Assembly: GCF_022532105.1 (NCBI RefSeq)
Contig: NZ_CP092832.1
Location: 682,001 to 746,000, forward strand
Source: Flavobacterium sp. HJ-32-4
GTDB lineage: Bacteria; Bacteroidota; Bacteroidia; Flavobacteriales; Flavobacteriaceae
Length of the DNA stretch: 64,000 nt
Direction of reading: 5' to 3'
Shown: positions 42,622 to 52,373 of the stretch, one piece after another
Numbering within the stretch: the stretch's first letter is position 1
Layout: the number at the start of each line of letters is the position of its first letter
The notes under the pieces: generated by a model
The model's input: only the letters and a program-made list of their open reading frames with translations
Database searches by the model: none
What the model was told of the DNA's origin: nothing
Program-made: the position numbers and the translations under genes

Positions 42622-44316
42622 TTAAAAACTGAAGCTCAGTCCAGAGTATACGCCGACTACATATGGTCGGAAGTTGCCGTCATTACCAGAAAACGTATTG
42701 ATCTGGTACTTGAGTGTCGGCTCACAATGCAACTCGAGTGATTTCAGGAAGCGGTAGCGGAGACCGATGCCAAAATTCGAACTATAGTGGACACTGTTCA
42801 GGTTGTTGGCCTCGCCAATGCGGGCGGAAAGTCCCGGAGACAATACGGAAAGACGGTTTTGGTCGAGGAACAGGGTGCTTACCCCACCGATGACAGAAAT
42901 GGAAAAGCGACGGTCGAGGAGTTTATACGACAACTCGAGTGGCACTTCATAATACCCCATCTCCTGTCTGAGCGTTCCCATGTTTTCGTCGCGGATGGAC
43001 AGTTCGAAATTTTCCATTCCAATGTGTGCTTCATCCGGATTCATCACCTGGATAAACGCCCCAACCGGATTCGGGTTGATGGCCGCAATCGCCGGCGGTG
43101 ATATCGCGGCGAAGAACATTACATCGTTGGTATTATAGGAAAGGTTCAGTTTGTTGAGCCCCGCGCGAACGGTAAGCCGTTTGTTCACGGCATAATTCAC
43201 GCCTACGCCATAACTGGTGCTGCTGTTGTAGCTCTTGCCGTTCGAAGCGAATTGCGGATCGATGGCCGAACCCGCCTTGGATGCCGATCCAAGGTAGACA
43301 GGCGCAACGTTGGTCGTTACCTGCCAGCGGTCTACCTTGGCTTCAGCAATCGCTTCTTCTTTTTCATTTTTCGGTTGCAGCAATTCTTCCAGCTTCTTAG
43401 TGTCTTCAGCAATCTTGGCTGAATCGGTCGGTACGGATGCGATCGCCGCATCTGTTTTAGGTGCTATTCTCTCGGTTGTGGTTCCGTCTTTTACGGTTGA
43501 ACCCACCGATGTGCGTGGTGTCTCCTTTGAGGCCGCGTTGGCAATCGCATCGGTGGCGTTTCCACCCTTGGTGCGGTCTGTGGTCGTCGCGATTCCTTCC
43601 TGCTTGTTCGCCCCGGATGCTCCTTGTTCGGAGGAAACGGTTTTTCCCACAGGCTTGTGCGCGCGGTCGTGTGCCGCTACAGTCTCGTTCCGCTTCTCCT
43701 GAAGCCGTTGGTTACGAGACGGAGCCGTGGCCACCGAAGAGCCATTATTCAATAGCGGGGAAGCCGATTTCCGGCCCCGTAGTTTCGGTGTCGTTTTTCC
43801 ATCTCCGGCTTGTGGTTTCTCTTCGGAAGAAGCTACTTCGGTCGTGTTGCTGTTTCGCCCACGGGACTTGGTGTTGGAACGCCCGTCTTTTGGCGCCGTT
43901 CCTTTTACCTCCGAAGGACGCGATCCGTCCTCCGACGCCGCCACCGCATCAGTTGCTGAAGACGATGCGCCAGTAGCCGTTTTTTCCTGATCGGATGGTG
44001 TGACTTCGGATGGCGACGCCGTTTGCGCACCTCCTTTGCCCTCGTTATCGGGGGTGTTGACGACGGCCGGACCGGTCGGCACAGGTGCCGAAGGTGGGTT
44101 CTGGATGCCAAAATCCGTGTAGCTGTTCCAGGCGAAAAGCCCGATCAGCAGTAATGCGGCGACCCCTGCCACCTGGTACCACCAGATCGGCACGACACGC
44201 CGCTTCTTCTTGTGCAGCGCGGCCTCTATGTTTTTCCAGACCTGTTCGTCGGGACTTACTTCGAAGTCCTTGAACTTTTCCTGGAAGAGGCGATCTAAAC
44301 TCTTTCTCTCCTTCAT
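42622..44316 (-). CDS. Membrane-anchored protein with disordered linker and outer-membrane-barrel-like C-terminus (probable anti-sigma partner)
   Basis: 564 residues in three parts. The N-terminal ~48 residues are cytoplasmic (RLFQEKFKDFEVSPDEQVWKNIE, as in other Bacteroidota proteins encoded next to ECF sigma factors), then one membrane helix (~50-66). Residues ~75-330 are a low-complexity stretch of Ser, Thr, Lys, Gly and Ala. The C-terminal ~235 residues have alternating beta-strand pattern and end in LSFSF, like small outer-membrane barrels. Its start overlaps the sigma factor stop (ATGA). It may span the periplasm and pass signals to the sigma factor; that is inference. Confidence 0.7.
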   Translation of the reverse strand: MKERKSLDRLFQEKFKDFEVSPDEQVWKNIEAALHKKKRRVVPIWWYQVAGVAALLLIGLFAWNSYTDFGIQNPPSAPVPTGPAVVNTPDNEGKGGAQTASPSEVTPSDQEKTATGASSSATDAVAASEDGSRPSEVKGTAPKDGRSNTKSRGRNSNTTEVASSEEKPQAGDGKTTPKLRGRKSASPLLNNGSSVATAPSRNQRLQEKRNETVAAHDRAHKPVGKTVSSEQGASGANKQEGIATTTDRTKGGNATDAIANAASKETPRTSVGSTVKDGTTTERIAPKTDAAIASVPTDSAKIAEDTKKLEELLQPKNEKEEAIAEAKVDRWQVTTNVAPVYLGSASKAGSAIDPQFASNGKSYNSSTSYGVGVNYAVNKRLTVRAGLNKLNLSYNTNDVMFFAAISPPAIAAINPNPVGAFIQVMNPDEAHIGMENFELSIRDENMGTLRQEMGYYEVPLELSYKLLDRRFSISVIGGVSTLFLDQNRLSVLSPGLSARIGEANNLNSVHYSSNFGIGLRYRFLKSLELHCEPTLKYQINTFSGNDGNFRPYVVGVYSGLSFSF

Positions 44317-44855
44317 TGTACAGATGTATGTTGCTTGCCGGAATGCCGGTCAATTTTGTCTTTCAGGATCATCCGGGCGCGGGCCAGGTTCGACTTGGTC
44401 GTGCCGGTGGTAATGTCGAGCATGTCGGCGATTTCCTTGTGGGAATAGCCGTCAAGCACATACAGGCTGAATACCAACCGGTAGCGTTCCGGCAGCTCCT
44501 GTATGATCGTGGTCAGGAAATCCATTGAGATGTTCTCGTCGTCGATCTCTACGGTTTCCTCTTCCGGGATGTTCTCGCTTACGATTTCAAGAAAACGCAT
44601 CCCTCGGTATTTCTGTAGGGCATTGTTGATCATGACCCGTTTCCCCCATCCTTCAAACGAACCTTTGAAGTTATATTGCCCTATTTTGTTGAAGATAATG
44701 AGGAAGCCGTCCTGGAGGTTATCTTGGGCTTCTTCATAACTTCCGGAATACTTCAGGCAGACACCAAAAAACTTCGCAGAAAACAGCCGATAAAGCTGTT
44801 CCTGGGCCTTGGGGTCGTTCTTCTGGCATCCGGCAATGAGTTCTTCTAACGTCAA
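44313..44855 (-). CDS. RNA polymerase ECF-type sigma-70 factor
   Basis: 180 residues. Region 2 (EEAQDNLQDGFLIIFNKIGQY, promoter melting) and region 4 (LPERYRLVFSLYVLDGYSHK, EIADMLDITTGTTKSNLARAR helix-turn-helix) are clear. Probably activates a small regulon when freed from a membrane partner; the overlapping downstream gene is the candidate partner. Confidence 0.93.
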   Translation of the reverse strand: MTLEELIAGCQKNDPKAQEQLYRLFSAKFFGVCLKYSGSYEEAQDNLQDGFLIIFNKIGQYNFKGSFEGWGKRVMINNALQKYRGMRFLEIVSENIPEEETVEIDDENISMDFLTTIIQELPERYRLVFSLYVLDGYSHKEIADMLDITTGTTKSNLARARMILKDKIDRHSGKQHTSVQ

Positions 44856-44869
44856 GGGCAGGCAGGCGG

Positions 44870-45277
44870 TTAATAGGTTACATGAACTTCCACGTCTTCG
44901 AATATAGGCGTCCCGTCTGGGTTATCGCCCTTATAGAAGCGGAAACGATAGGTGTCATTTACCGTGCAGGTAAAGTTAAAAGTCGCTTCGTATACCGTGT
45001 CATCGGCAGCACAATCGGCTCGATCGTCCTTTCGGGCCGTCACACCGACAATACGGTCATTTCCGTTTTTCTCATAGTAAAAGCCCTCGAATGCATAGCA
45101 GGCAGAAGGCTTCTTGTAGCGAATCGTCACGGGATAGGTATGGCCAAGTCCGAAACTCTCAGGAAGCACGTAGCTTTCTACTGGCAGGACTTCAAGCGTA
45201 TAGTTAGGACTGTCATCACCAAGCGAACAGGCGCTAATGGCGAACACGGCGATAAAGAGCAGGGCAATCTTTTTCAT
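44870..45277 (-). CDS. Hypothetical lipoprotein
   Basis: 135 residues. Lipoprotein signal MKKIALLFIAVFAISAC with Cys17. The mature part is beta-rich with four Cys (SACYAFEGFYYEKN, ADCAADD, NFTCTV) that could form disulfides. I recognise no family. It is 14 bases upstream of the sigma factor gene and probably shares its operon. Confidence 0.8.
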   Translation of the reverse strand: MKKIALLFIAVFAISACSLGDDSPNYTLEVLPVESYVLPESFGLGHTYPVTIRYKKPSACYAFEGFYYEKNGNDRIVGVTARKDDRADCAADDTVYEATFNFTCTVNDTYRFRFYKGDNPDGTPIFEDVEVHVTY

Positions 45278-45354
45278 CGTTAGGGTATTATAAAATCTGC
45301 ATCATTTGCGATTACAGATGGATTTTCATTGCATGGGTTGCGTATACACGCAAA

Positions 45355-45377
45355 AAAACCCGAAAAAATCGGGTTTT
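45355..45377 (-). terminator. Terminator of recA
   Basis: ACCCGA / TCGGGT with A/T extension, 5-base loop; the minus strand continues in a run of T. It begins 4 bases from the recA stop. Confidence 0.82.
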
Positions 45378-45381
45378 CTAT

Positions 45382-46383
45382 TTAATTCTGCGATTTGATG
45401 AGGTCTTTGATCTTTTCCTCAAGCTCGTCGGCTAATTCCGGATTGTCTTTGATGAGTGCTTTCACTGCATCCCGCCCTTGTCCGAGGCGGGTTTCGCCAT
45501 ACGCGAACCACGACCCCGATTTCTTGACGATTTCAAACTCAGTAGCCAGGTCGAGTATCTCACCCGCTTTCGAAACGCCTTCACCATACATGATGTCGAA
45601 TTCAGCGGTACGGAACGGAGGTGCCACTTTATTTTTTACCACTTTCACTTTGGTGCGGTTCCCGATGACATTCTCTCCGTCTTTGATCTGCGACGAACGA
45701 CGGATGTCAAGACGCACCGACGCGTAGAACTTCAACGCGTTACCACCCGTTGTCGTCTCCGGGTTTCCAAACATAACGCCTATCTTCTCGCGCAACTGGT
45801 TGATGAAAAACACCGTGCAGTTGGTTTTACTGATAGTGGCGGTGAGTTTCCGCAGTGCCTGTGACATCAAACGGGCATGCAGACCTACTTTAGAATCGCC
45901 CATTTCGCCTTCGATCTCGCTTTTCGGTGTCAAGGCCGCAACCGAGTCGATTACGACGATGTCGATAGCGCCGGAACGAATCAGGTTCTCGGCAATTTCG
46001 AGCGCCTGTTCGCCGTTATCGGGCTGCGATATGATAAGATTCTCGATGTCTACATTGAGTTTCTGGGCATAATTACGGTCAAAGGCATGTTCTGCATCGA
46101 TGAAGGCAGCGATGCCCCCGGCTTTTTGGGCCTCGGCAATAGCATGCAGGGTCAGCGTCGTCTTACCCGAAGATTCAGGGCCGAAGATTTCGATGACACG
46201 ACCTTTAGGGTATCCATTAACGCCCAAAGCCAGGTCGAGGCCGAGCGATCCGGACGATATGGTTTCGACTTCCTCTACGGCCTGGTCGCCCATCTTCATG
46301 ACGGTGCCTTTTCCGTAGGTCTTATCGAGTTTGTCAAGCGTTAACTGTAAGGCTTTTAGTTTGGCTTCTCTCTCTGAACTCAT
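45382..46383 (-). CDS. recA: Recombinase RecA
   Basis: 333 residues. Walker [10 protein letters not shown], the RecA signature [14 protein letters not shown], and loop-2 region [20 protein letters not shown]. Catalyses strand exchange in homologous recombination and triggers SOS cleavage. The start at 46383 gives the usual N-terminus [12 protein letters not shown]. No LexA-type operator was recognised upstream. Confidence 0.98.
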   Translation of the reverse strand: MSSEREAKLKALQLTLDKLDKTYGKGTVMKMGDQAVEEVETISSGSLGLDLALGVNGYPKGRVIEIFGPESSGKTTLTLHAIAEAQKAGGIAAFIDAEHAFDRNYAQKLNVDIENLIISQPDNGEQALEIAENLIRSGAIDIVVIDSVAALTPKSEIEGEMGDSKVGLHARLMSQALRKLTATISKTNCTVFFINQLREKIGVMFGNPETTTGGNALKFYASVRLDIRRSSQIKDGENVIGNRTKVKVVKNKVAPPFRTAEFDIMYGEGVSKAGEILDLATEFEIVKKSGSWFAYGETRLGQGRDAVKALIKDNPELADELEEKIKDLIKSQN

Positions 46384-46523
46384 TGTTTCTTTCCTGATTA
46401 ATTTTTCGTAAAAGTACGGCATTTTCTCCTGCGTGGATTACGGTTTTTCCGCAGAAATATGAACAATTTCGAATTACGGAAGTTCCCGCCAAAATGCGTA
46501 TTTTCGCCGCGAAGAATCGTCAC

Positions 46524-47261
46524 ATGGAAAGAATCCTATCGTATCCGTTGTCTGCACTTTTCTACCTGTGGTTTGGATTGGTGCTGGTGGTTTTCCATCC
46601 CATCCAATGGGTGGCACACAATGTTTTCGGTTACAAGGCACACAAACTCTCGGTCGACGTGCTGAATTTCCTGTCGGAAGCCGGACTGTTGCTGCTGACC
46701 GGTAACCGCATGGTGTTTTCGGGCGTTTCAAATATCCCGTCCGACACGCCGCTGATTGTCGTCACCAACCACCAAAGTATGTGGGAAATCATCGCGCTGA
46801 TTGTCCACCTACGGAAATTCCACCCGAAATTTGTAGCCAAGGTCGAACTCGGAAAAGGCATCCCGAGCGTATCCTACAACCTCCGAGTTGGCGGGTCGGT
46901 GCTGATCGACCGCAAGGATCCAAAACAAGCCCTGCCGGAAATCAAAAAGATGGCCGAATACATTGAGAAAAACAACCGTTCGGCGGTCATCTTCCCCGAA
47001 GGCACCCGAAGCAAGACCGGACAACCGAAGCCTTTTTCGCAAAACGGGATCAAGATACTATGCAAGTTTGCCCCCTCGGCGGTCATCGTCCCGATTAGCA
47101 TCAATAACTCCTTTAAATTAGTTAAATACGGCTTTTTTCCGCTTGGTCTGGGAAATCGCGTTACCTTTACAGTTCATAACCCACTGTCCGTCAAGGACTA
47201 TCCGTTCGACGAGCTTTTTACTTTAACCGAAAAAACGGTTGTCGACGGAATAAAATACTGA
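46524..47261 (+). CDS. Lysophospholipid acyltransferase (PlsC family, H-x4-E variant)
   Basis: 245 residues. The motif I reads TNHQSMWEI, so Glu stands where most PlsC enzymes have Asp, as in a known sub-branch. Later motifs GSVLIDRKDPKQAL, FPEGTRSKTG and VPISIN are normal. It is followed 5 bases later by the acyl-ACP desaturase and probably shares its transcript, joining acyl-chain desaturation with transfer. Confidence 0.88.
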   Translation: MERILSYPLSALFYLWFGLVLVVFHPIQWVAHNVFGYKAHKLSVDVLNFLSEAGLLLLTGNRMVFSGVSNIPSDTPLIVVTNHQSMWEIIALIVHLRKFHPKFVAKVELGKGIPSVSYNLRVGGSVLIDRKDPKQALPEIKKMAEYIEKNNRSAVIFPEGTRSKTGQPKPFSQNGIKILCKFAPSAVIVPISINNSFKLVKYGFFPLGLGNRVTFTVHNPLSVKDYPFDELFTLTEKTVVDGIKY

Positions 47262-47266
47262 ATTAC

Positions 47267-48262
47267 ATGTCATTACACAACATGCGACTTGAAGTCATGC
47301 GCTTTCTTGAAAACAAAGTCGACGGCTTCGTGAACGAATACCTTATCCCTGTTGAAACGCTTTGGCAGCCGTCTGATTTCCTGCCTGACACGAGTAGCGA
47401 GCACTTTTTCGACGAAGTCACCGAACTGCGCGAGATCGCGAAAGACCTTCCCTATGATTTCTGGATCGTTTTGATCGGGGATACCGTTACGGAAGAAGCC
47501 CTGCCGACCTATGAGTCGTGGCTGATGGACGTGGAAGGCGTTGACAACGTCGAGCGCAACGGTTGGTCAAAGTGGGTGCGCCACTGGACCGGCGAGGAGA
47601 ACCGCCACGGCGACCTTCTCAATAAGTACCTGTACCTTTCAGGACGGGTCAACATGAAAGAGGTTGAAATCACCACTCATCACCTTATCAACGACGGTTT
47701 TGACATCGGAACTGATCGGGATCCTTACAAAAACTTCGTCTACACCAGCTTCCAGGAGTTGGCTACGTATGTATCCCACAACCGTGTTGCCAAGTTGGCC
47801 AAGACCTACGGAGACAAGAAATTGTCGCGTATGTGCAACATGATTGCCGGCGACGAAATGCGCCACCACAATGCCTACAGCGAGTTCGTCAAGCAGATTT
47901 TTACCGTTGATCCCAACGGGATGATGCTGGCATTCCAGGAGATGATGAAGAAAAAAATCGTTATGCCGGCTGGATTCCTTCGTGAGTCTGGGCAGAAAAT
48001 CAGCGAGGCATTCGAACATTTTTCAGATTCCGCGCAGCGCATCGGCGTTTACACCGCGAACGACTACGTTGACATCATGCGGAAACTGATCGAGCGCTGG
48101 GAAATCGGCAACATGCTGAACCTGTCGGAAGAGGCTGAAAAAGCCCGTGATTTCCTGATGAAACTCCCCGATCGTATGGCCCGCGTATCCGAACGACTGG
48201 TCATCCCGGCCGAATCGCACGTATTCAAATGGGTAGAACCGGCACTGGTTCGCACACGATAA
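47267..48262 (+). CDS. Acyl-ACP desaturase (soluble di-iron fatty acid desaturase)
   Basis: 331 residues of the plant-type stearoyl-ACP desaturase family. The two di-iron half-sites are EENRHG (Glu110/111, His114) and GDEMRHH (Glu197, His200). It introduces a cis double bond into acyl-ACP with O2 and ferredoxin. Sits directly after an acyltransferase gene. Confidence 0.93.
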   Translation: MSLHNMRLEVMRFLENKVDGFVNEYLIPVETLWQPSDFLPDTSSEHFFDEVTELREIAKDLPYDFWIVLIGDTVTEEALPTYESWLMDVEGVDNVERNGWSKWVRHWTGEENRHGDLLNKYLYLSGRVNMKEVEITTHHLINDGFDIGTDRDPYKNFVYTSFQELATYVSHNRVAKLAKTYGDKKLSRMCNMIAGDEMRHHNAYSEFVKQIFTVDPNGMMLAFQEMMKKKIVMPAGFLRESGQKISEAFEHFSDSAQRIGVYTANDYVDIMRKLIERWEIGNMLNLSEEAEKARDFLMKLPDRMARVSERLVIPAESHVFKWVEPALVRTR

Positions 48263-48278
48263 ACAAAAACAACATCAG

Positions 48279-48338
48279 GTGGGGGAAAAGAGGAGAGACG
48301 GTCCAACCGCATCGCTCACTTCTTTTCCCTCACTTTCT
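48279..48338 (+). terminator. Long terminator-like hairpin after the desaturase
   Basis: GTGGGGGAAAAGA at 48279-48291 pairs with TCTTTTCCCTCAC at 48321-48333 (one mismatch), followed by TTTCTT. The 29-base loop is unusually large for an intrinsic terminator. Confidence 0.55.
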
Positions 48339-48349
48339 TATGTAGACCT

Positions 48350-49003
48350 ATGACGGATAGAAGTATTGAAAAGACGGTGGCGTTTGTTCAAAAGGAACTT
48401 CAGGGCGCAGAAGGCGGCCACGACTGGTTCCATATCGAACGGGTATGGAAAAACGCCCGTCACATTGCCGAAAAAGAAGGAGGAGACCTTTTGGTGGTCG
48501 AATTGGCCGCGTTGCTGCACGATATCGCCGACAGCAAGTTCCATGGCGGAGATGAAACGGTAGGGCCTGCGAAGGCGCATGCGTGGATGCAATCGCTTTC
48601 CCTTCCGGACGCAACCATTGCGCATGTGGTTTCGATCATCGAGAACATATCGTTTAAAGGCGGCACCACCGCCCGCACCTTCCACTCAAAAGAGCTGGAC
48701 ATCGTGCAGGACGCCGACCGGCTCGACGCATTGGGTGCCATCGGCATCGCCCGTACCTTCAATTATGGCGGGTTCAAAAATCGCTCTTTGTATGACCCAT
48801 CCGTTCCTCCAAAATTGGGTATGTCGAAAGAGGAATATAAAAACAGCGCGGCACCGACGCTGAATCATTTCTACGAGAAACTTTTCCTGCTAAAGGGCCT
48901 CATGAATACAGAAACGGGAAAGGCGTTGGCTGAGGAACGCCACCAGTATATGGAAGCATTCGTTGCGCGGTTTCTTGCGGAGTGGAACGGAAAGTTCTCC
49001 TAA
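48350..49003 (+). CDS. HD-domain phosphohydrolase
   Basis: 217 residues of the YedJ/YpgQ-like HD family. Metal ligands H...HD...D are seen as HDWFHIERVW, LLHDIADSKFHGG, and DADRLDALGAIG. Probably cleaves nucleotides or another phosphate ester; the substrate is unknown. Confidence 0.9.
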   Translation: MTDRSIEKTVAFVQKELQGAEGGHDWFHIERVWKNARHIAEKEGGDLLVVELAALLHDIADSKFHGGDETVGPAKAHAWMQSLSLPDATIAHVVSIIENISFKGGTTARTFHSKELDIVQDADRLDALGAIGIARTFNYGGFKNRSLYDPSVPPKLGMSKEEYKNSAAPTLNHFYEKLFLLKGLMNTETGKALAEERHQYMEAFVARFLAEWNGKFS

Positions 49004-49018
49004 CCTCATCCCTCTCCA

Positions 49019-49318
49019 CTACCTTCCCAACCGGTGGAACACTGGCATCACGAGAAGCCCGGACAAGGGAATAAGGACAATCACGACTTTCATAGCCGTC
49101 TTCAGCCGTCGGTTTATCGCGCCGCGGCGGTAGGCGTTATCCAACACGATTATCGCGCAGAATAGCACCGTCACAATAACGAACGGAGCCAGCAGCCACA
49201 TCACGTCGGTGCTGTCGAGCAGGTCGATCTGTGTTGTAATGTACGCATCGGTGCCTGATATAATCAAGAAAAACTTACCTAAGATAAGTACCGCGAGGAA
49301 TACCCGAAGTAGTTTCAT
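49019..49318 (-). CDS. Small membrane protein of unknown function
   Basis: 99 residues with three hydrophobic segments (LLRVFLAVLILGKFFLIISG; WLLAPFVIVTVLFCAIIVL; VVIVLIPLSGLLVMPVF) and a basic loop RRGAINRRLK. No family recognised. A TAGTTTTG box lies upstream at 49400, which favours the start at 49318 over 49402. Confidence 0.72.
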   Translation of the reverse strand: MKLLRVFLAVLILGKFFLIISGTDAYITTQIDLLDSTDVMWLLAPFVIVTVLFCAIIVLDNAYRRGAINRRLKTAMKVVIVLIPLSGLLVMPVFHRLGR

Positions 49319-49399
49319 GTGTTTTGTAGGACGTTTAACAGACGAATACGCCCCGTAGAAAAAGGCGTTCGCCTGGCGGATTTCCGCTGTTTTCGTGGG

Positions 49400-49407
49400 C
49401 AAAACTA
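49400..49407 (-). promoter_or_regulatory. Candidate -7 box TAGTTTTG for the small membrane protein
   Basis: Minus-strand TAGTTTTG, 81 bases before the ATG at 49318. Confidence 0.4.
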
Positions 49408-49522
49408 TACAAAACAGCTCCCTTGAACGATGCGTTCTGCTACTATGTCCTTATTTGGTAGGAAATGGGGTCCAACTGGTCGTTTATGTGGTATTTTCGG
49501 TAAGTCCGAACCTTGATAAAAA

Positions 49523-49552
49523 CAGCAAAAGCGGACCGTTTGGATCCGCTTT
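49523..49552 (-). terminator. Terminator of pyk
   Basis: AAAGCGGA / TCCGCTTT perfect 8-base stem, 9-base loop; the minus strand continues TGCTGTTTTTATC. About 43 bases after the pyk stop. Confidence 0.72.
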
Positions 49553-49595
49553 ATGCTATATTGGAAGCCTCAGGCTTGCCTGTTGCCCTTGTTGG

Positions 49596-51026
49596 CTATT
49601 CAATCTCCGACACCCGCAGGGTATTTACCATTCCCTTATCGGTGACCGGCATAGCCGCCAGGTTGATAAGGAAGTCGCCTTTATCGACGAATCCGCGTTC
49701 ACGGGCCATATGGTTGATATCGGTAACCGTATCGTCTGTGCTGACGAACTTGTCGTAATAAAAGGATTTCACACCCCAAAGCAGGCTCATCTGTGTCATG
49801 ATGATTCTATTGGACGTGAACACCAGGATGTGGGCCGAAGGGCGCCAGGCCGAAATCTGGAAGGCCGTGTAGCCGCTGTTGGTGAGCGTGCAGATCGCCT
49901 TTGCCTTGATTACATTCGCCATCGTGGCGGCATGGTGGCAAATCGACTTCGTGATGAAGCGCTTCGTACGCACCTGTGGCGTATTCTGTGGTACCTGGAT
50001 AAGCGGTGAATCTTCCACTGCTTCAATGATCTGGGTCATCTTCTCAATAACCTGCACCGGATAGTTTCCAACGGAGGTTTCGCCGGAAAGCATCACGGCA
50101 TCGGCACCGTCCATGATCGAGTTGGCCACGTCGTTTACCTCGGCACGGGTCGGTGTCAGCGAGGTAATCATCGTTTCCATCATCTGTGTTGCCACAATCA
50201 CCGGAATACGGGCCGTTTTGGCGCGGTTGATGAGTTTTTTCTGGATGAGCGGCACTTCATGGGCCGGCATTTCCACACCCAAATCGCCGCGGGCCACCAT
50301 AAGGCCGTCGCAATAGGCTACGATCTTGTCGATATTTTCAACCGCTTCCGGTTTCTCGATCTTGGCGACAATGGGAATTTTATGCTCCGAGTTCTCTTTG
50401 ATCAGTTCCTGCAGTTCCTGCAAATCTTTCGGCGTACGGACGAACGAGAGCGCGATCCAATCCACCTTTTCACTGATGGCGAACAACGCGTCACGGATGT
50501 CTTTCTTGGTCAGCGCCGGAAGCGATACCTTGGTATTTGGCAGGTTTACACCTTTCTTCGATTTCAGGGGTCCACCCTGTACGACTTTGGCGACTACCTC
50601 AGTGGTGCCGTTGGTGGAAACCGCTTCAAAAATCAGTTTGCCGTCGTCAAGGAGGATGCGTTCACCGGGGTTTACGTCCCGCGGGAACTCTTTGTAGTTC
50701 ATATAGACCTTTTCAGCCGTACCAGGAATGTCCTCGGCGGTCGTGAAAGTAATGTGGTCGCCTGCTTTTACCACTACGTCTTCCTGCATCACGCCGACAC
50801 GTAGTTTGGGTCCTTGCAAATCGGCGAGGATACCGGTGTGGTAGCCGAACTCCTCGTTAAGGCCACGGATGAGGTCGATCTTCTGTTTTACATCATCATA
50901 ATCGGCATGCGAAAAGTTGATCCGGAAGACGTTTACGCCTGCATCGATCATGTCTTTGAGCACTTCACGGGTGCTACAGGCAGGTCCGAGCGTAGCGACG
51001 ATCTTCGACTTTTTGTTCGTTGGCAT
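49596..51026 (-). CDS. pyk: Pyruvate kinase
   Basis: 476 residues. Converts phosphoenolpyruvate and ADP to pyruvate and ATP. SKIVATLGPACST at the N-terminus, the signature IPIVAKIEKPEAVENID with the catalytic Lys, and MVARGDLGVEMP, GETSVGNYP. Follows the IPExxxVDY gene by 6 bases. Confidence 0.98.
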   Translation of the reverse strand: MPTNKKSKIVATLGPACSTREVLKDMIDAGVNVFRINFSHADYDDVKQKIDLIRGLNEEFGYHTGILADLQGPKLRVGVMQEDVVVKAGDHITFTTAEDIPGTAEKVYMNYKEFPRDVNPGERILLDDGKLIFEAVSTNGTTEVVAKVVQGGPLKSKKGVNLPNTKVSLPALTKKDIRDALFAISEKVDWIALSFVRTPKDLQELQELIKENSEHKIPIVAKIEKPEAVENIDKIVAYCDGLMVARGDLGVEMPAHEVPLIQKKLINRAKTARIPVIVATQMMETMITSLTPTRAEVNDVANSIMDGADAVMLSGETSVGNYPVQVIEKMTQIIEAVEDSPLIQVPQNTPQVRTKRFITKSICHHAATMANVIKAKAICTLTNSGYTAFQISAWRPSAHILVFTSNRIIMTQMSLLWGVKSFYYDKFVSTDDTVTDINHMARERGFVDKGDFLINLAAMPVTDKGMVNTLRVSEIE

Positions 51027-51032
51027 TTTGTA

Positions 51033-51512
51033 TCAGAAAATTAGATTGTGCTTTGATTTTACGGTGGCGGCGTCTACACTGTAAACGGCCGAGATACGGT
51101 CGATGGCATGAATCCGTGCCGCCACCTCTGGAATTGGCATCGGGCCATTTTCGATTTTCAGGAAATAATCGACTTTACGGAACTCCGGCAACAGCCATAC
51201 TTTCGATGCGACGGGCGCTACCGATCCGAACAAGCCGTCTTGCGGGGCGGCCGAATCGGGAATGACTTCATTTTTGTTGCTCACCAGGTTCCAACTGGTT
51301 TCGGCTTCGGCTTCTTCATAGGTAAACCGCGAGAACCACGAATGTCCTTCTTTCGAAGAGATGGTGATTTCGTCTTTGTTCTTGCGGAAAAGTACCGGAA
51401 GGTGCTGGTTCAGGAAATACGCCAGACGGTAGTCTTCAAGTGCGGTATGGATAGCGATGAGGTCGTAGTCAACCTCCTCGAAATCGTCAAAATGCAGTTT
51501 ATGGACGGCCAT
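51033..51512 (-). CDS. IPExxxVDY family protein
   Basis: 159 residues. A Bacteroidota-specific family named for its motif, here LPEFRKVDYFLKI near residues 109-121 (Leu in place of Ile). Function unknown. It is regularly found between rnc/fabF and pyk in Flavobacteriia, and is so here. The gap 51513-51627 holds nothing recognised. Confidence 0.9.
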   Translation of the reverse strand: MAVHKLHFDDFEEVDYDLIAIHTALEDYRLAYFLNQHLPVLFRKNKDEITISSKEGHSWFSRFTYEEAEAETSWNLVSNKNEVIPDSAAPQDGLFGSVAPVASKVWLLPEFRKVDYFLKIENGPMPIPEVAARIHAIDRISAVYSVDAATVKSKHNLIF

Positions 51513-51627
51513 TCAGTTAGTTCCGGATAAGGCGTAAAGATACTATTTCTAAACGAGAAAAGACAGCCGTTCGCGTTACGAGGTGGTTAATAATCAACGA
51601 AATCGATGTAGTTTTGGCGATTCCGTG

Positions 51628-52368
51628 TTATTTTAAGTTAATTTTATTCTGTAAGGCAAAATAGCCCCGTTGGGAGGCTTTTTCCTCCGCTTTCTTCTTC
51701 GAAACGGCCCTCGCTTTGGCCACCACTTTTCCGTCAATCGACAGTTTCACGCCAAAAAGACGCTCACCCGTGCTATTGTTGTCTTCGAAGACATCATAAT
51801 AGAACGTCTTCTTCTCTTTCTGGCACCACTCGATCAACAGGCTTTTATAGCTGATCACTTTTCCTTCCAGCCGCGCGATGTCGACATACGGGATGATCAC
51901 CCGTTGGTGGATGAAGGATTCGCAATGGGCATAGTCATGGTCGAGATAAATGGCGCCAATAAGGGCTTCGAACAGGTTGCCATGGATGTTATCGCCGAAA
52001 TGTTGGGGTGACACCTTGCTTTCCACAAACTGGATGAGGCCCAGGTCGCGCCCCAATTCGTTGAGGTGCTCGCGACTCACGATCTTTGACCGCATTTTCG
52101 TCAGGTAGCCTTCATCTCCGGCGGGTACTTCCCGATACAGGTGGGCGGCAATCACCGAGCCGAGCATGGCATCCCCTAAAAATTCCAGCCGTTCATAGCT
52201 GATTGCATTCCCCTTGTCGTCGGTCTTATTGGCCGAGCGATGGGTAAATGCCGTGCGATAGTGGTCGAGGTTTTGGGGTGGGAAGCCGAGAATCTCCCGG
52301 ATTTGGTCAAAAAAAATCCCGCCTTCCTTAGGACGGGATTTGGTTATTATTTTCCTCAGAAAGCGCAT
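51628..52368 (-). CDS. rnc: Ribonuclease III
   Basis: 246 residues. Double-strand RNA endonuclease: the signature ERLEFLGDAMLGSVI with the catalytic Glu/Asp residues, a second acidic site (GNLFEALIGAIYLD) and a C-terminal dsRNA-binding domain from about 170. It processes rRNA and, in organisms with rRNA intervening sequences, removes them; that is relevant to the hairpin elements E1-E4. Lies 5 bases after fabF. Confidence 0.97.
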   Translation of the reverse strand: MRFLRKIITKSRPKEGGIFFDQIREILGFPPQNLDHYRTAFTHRSANKTDDKGNAISYERLEFLGDAMLGSVIAAHLYREVPAGDEGYLTKMRSKIVSREHLNELGRDLGLIQFVESKVSPQHFGDNIHGNLFEALIGAIYLDHDYAHCESFIHQRVIIPYVDIARLEGKVISYKSLLIEWCQKEKKTFYYDVFEDNNSTGERLFGVKLSIDGKVVAKARAVSKKKAEEKASQRGYFALQNKINLK

Positions 52369-52373
52369 GTTTC

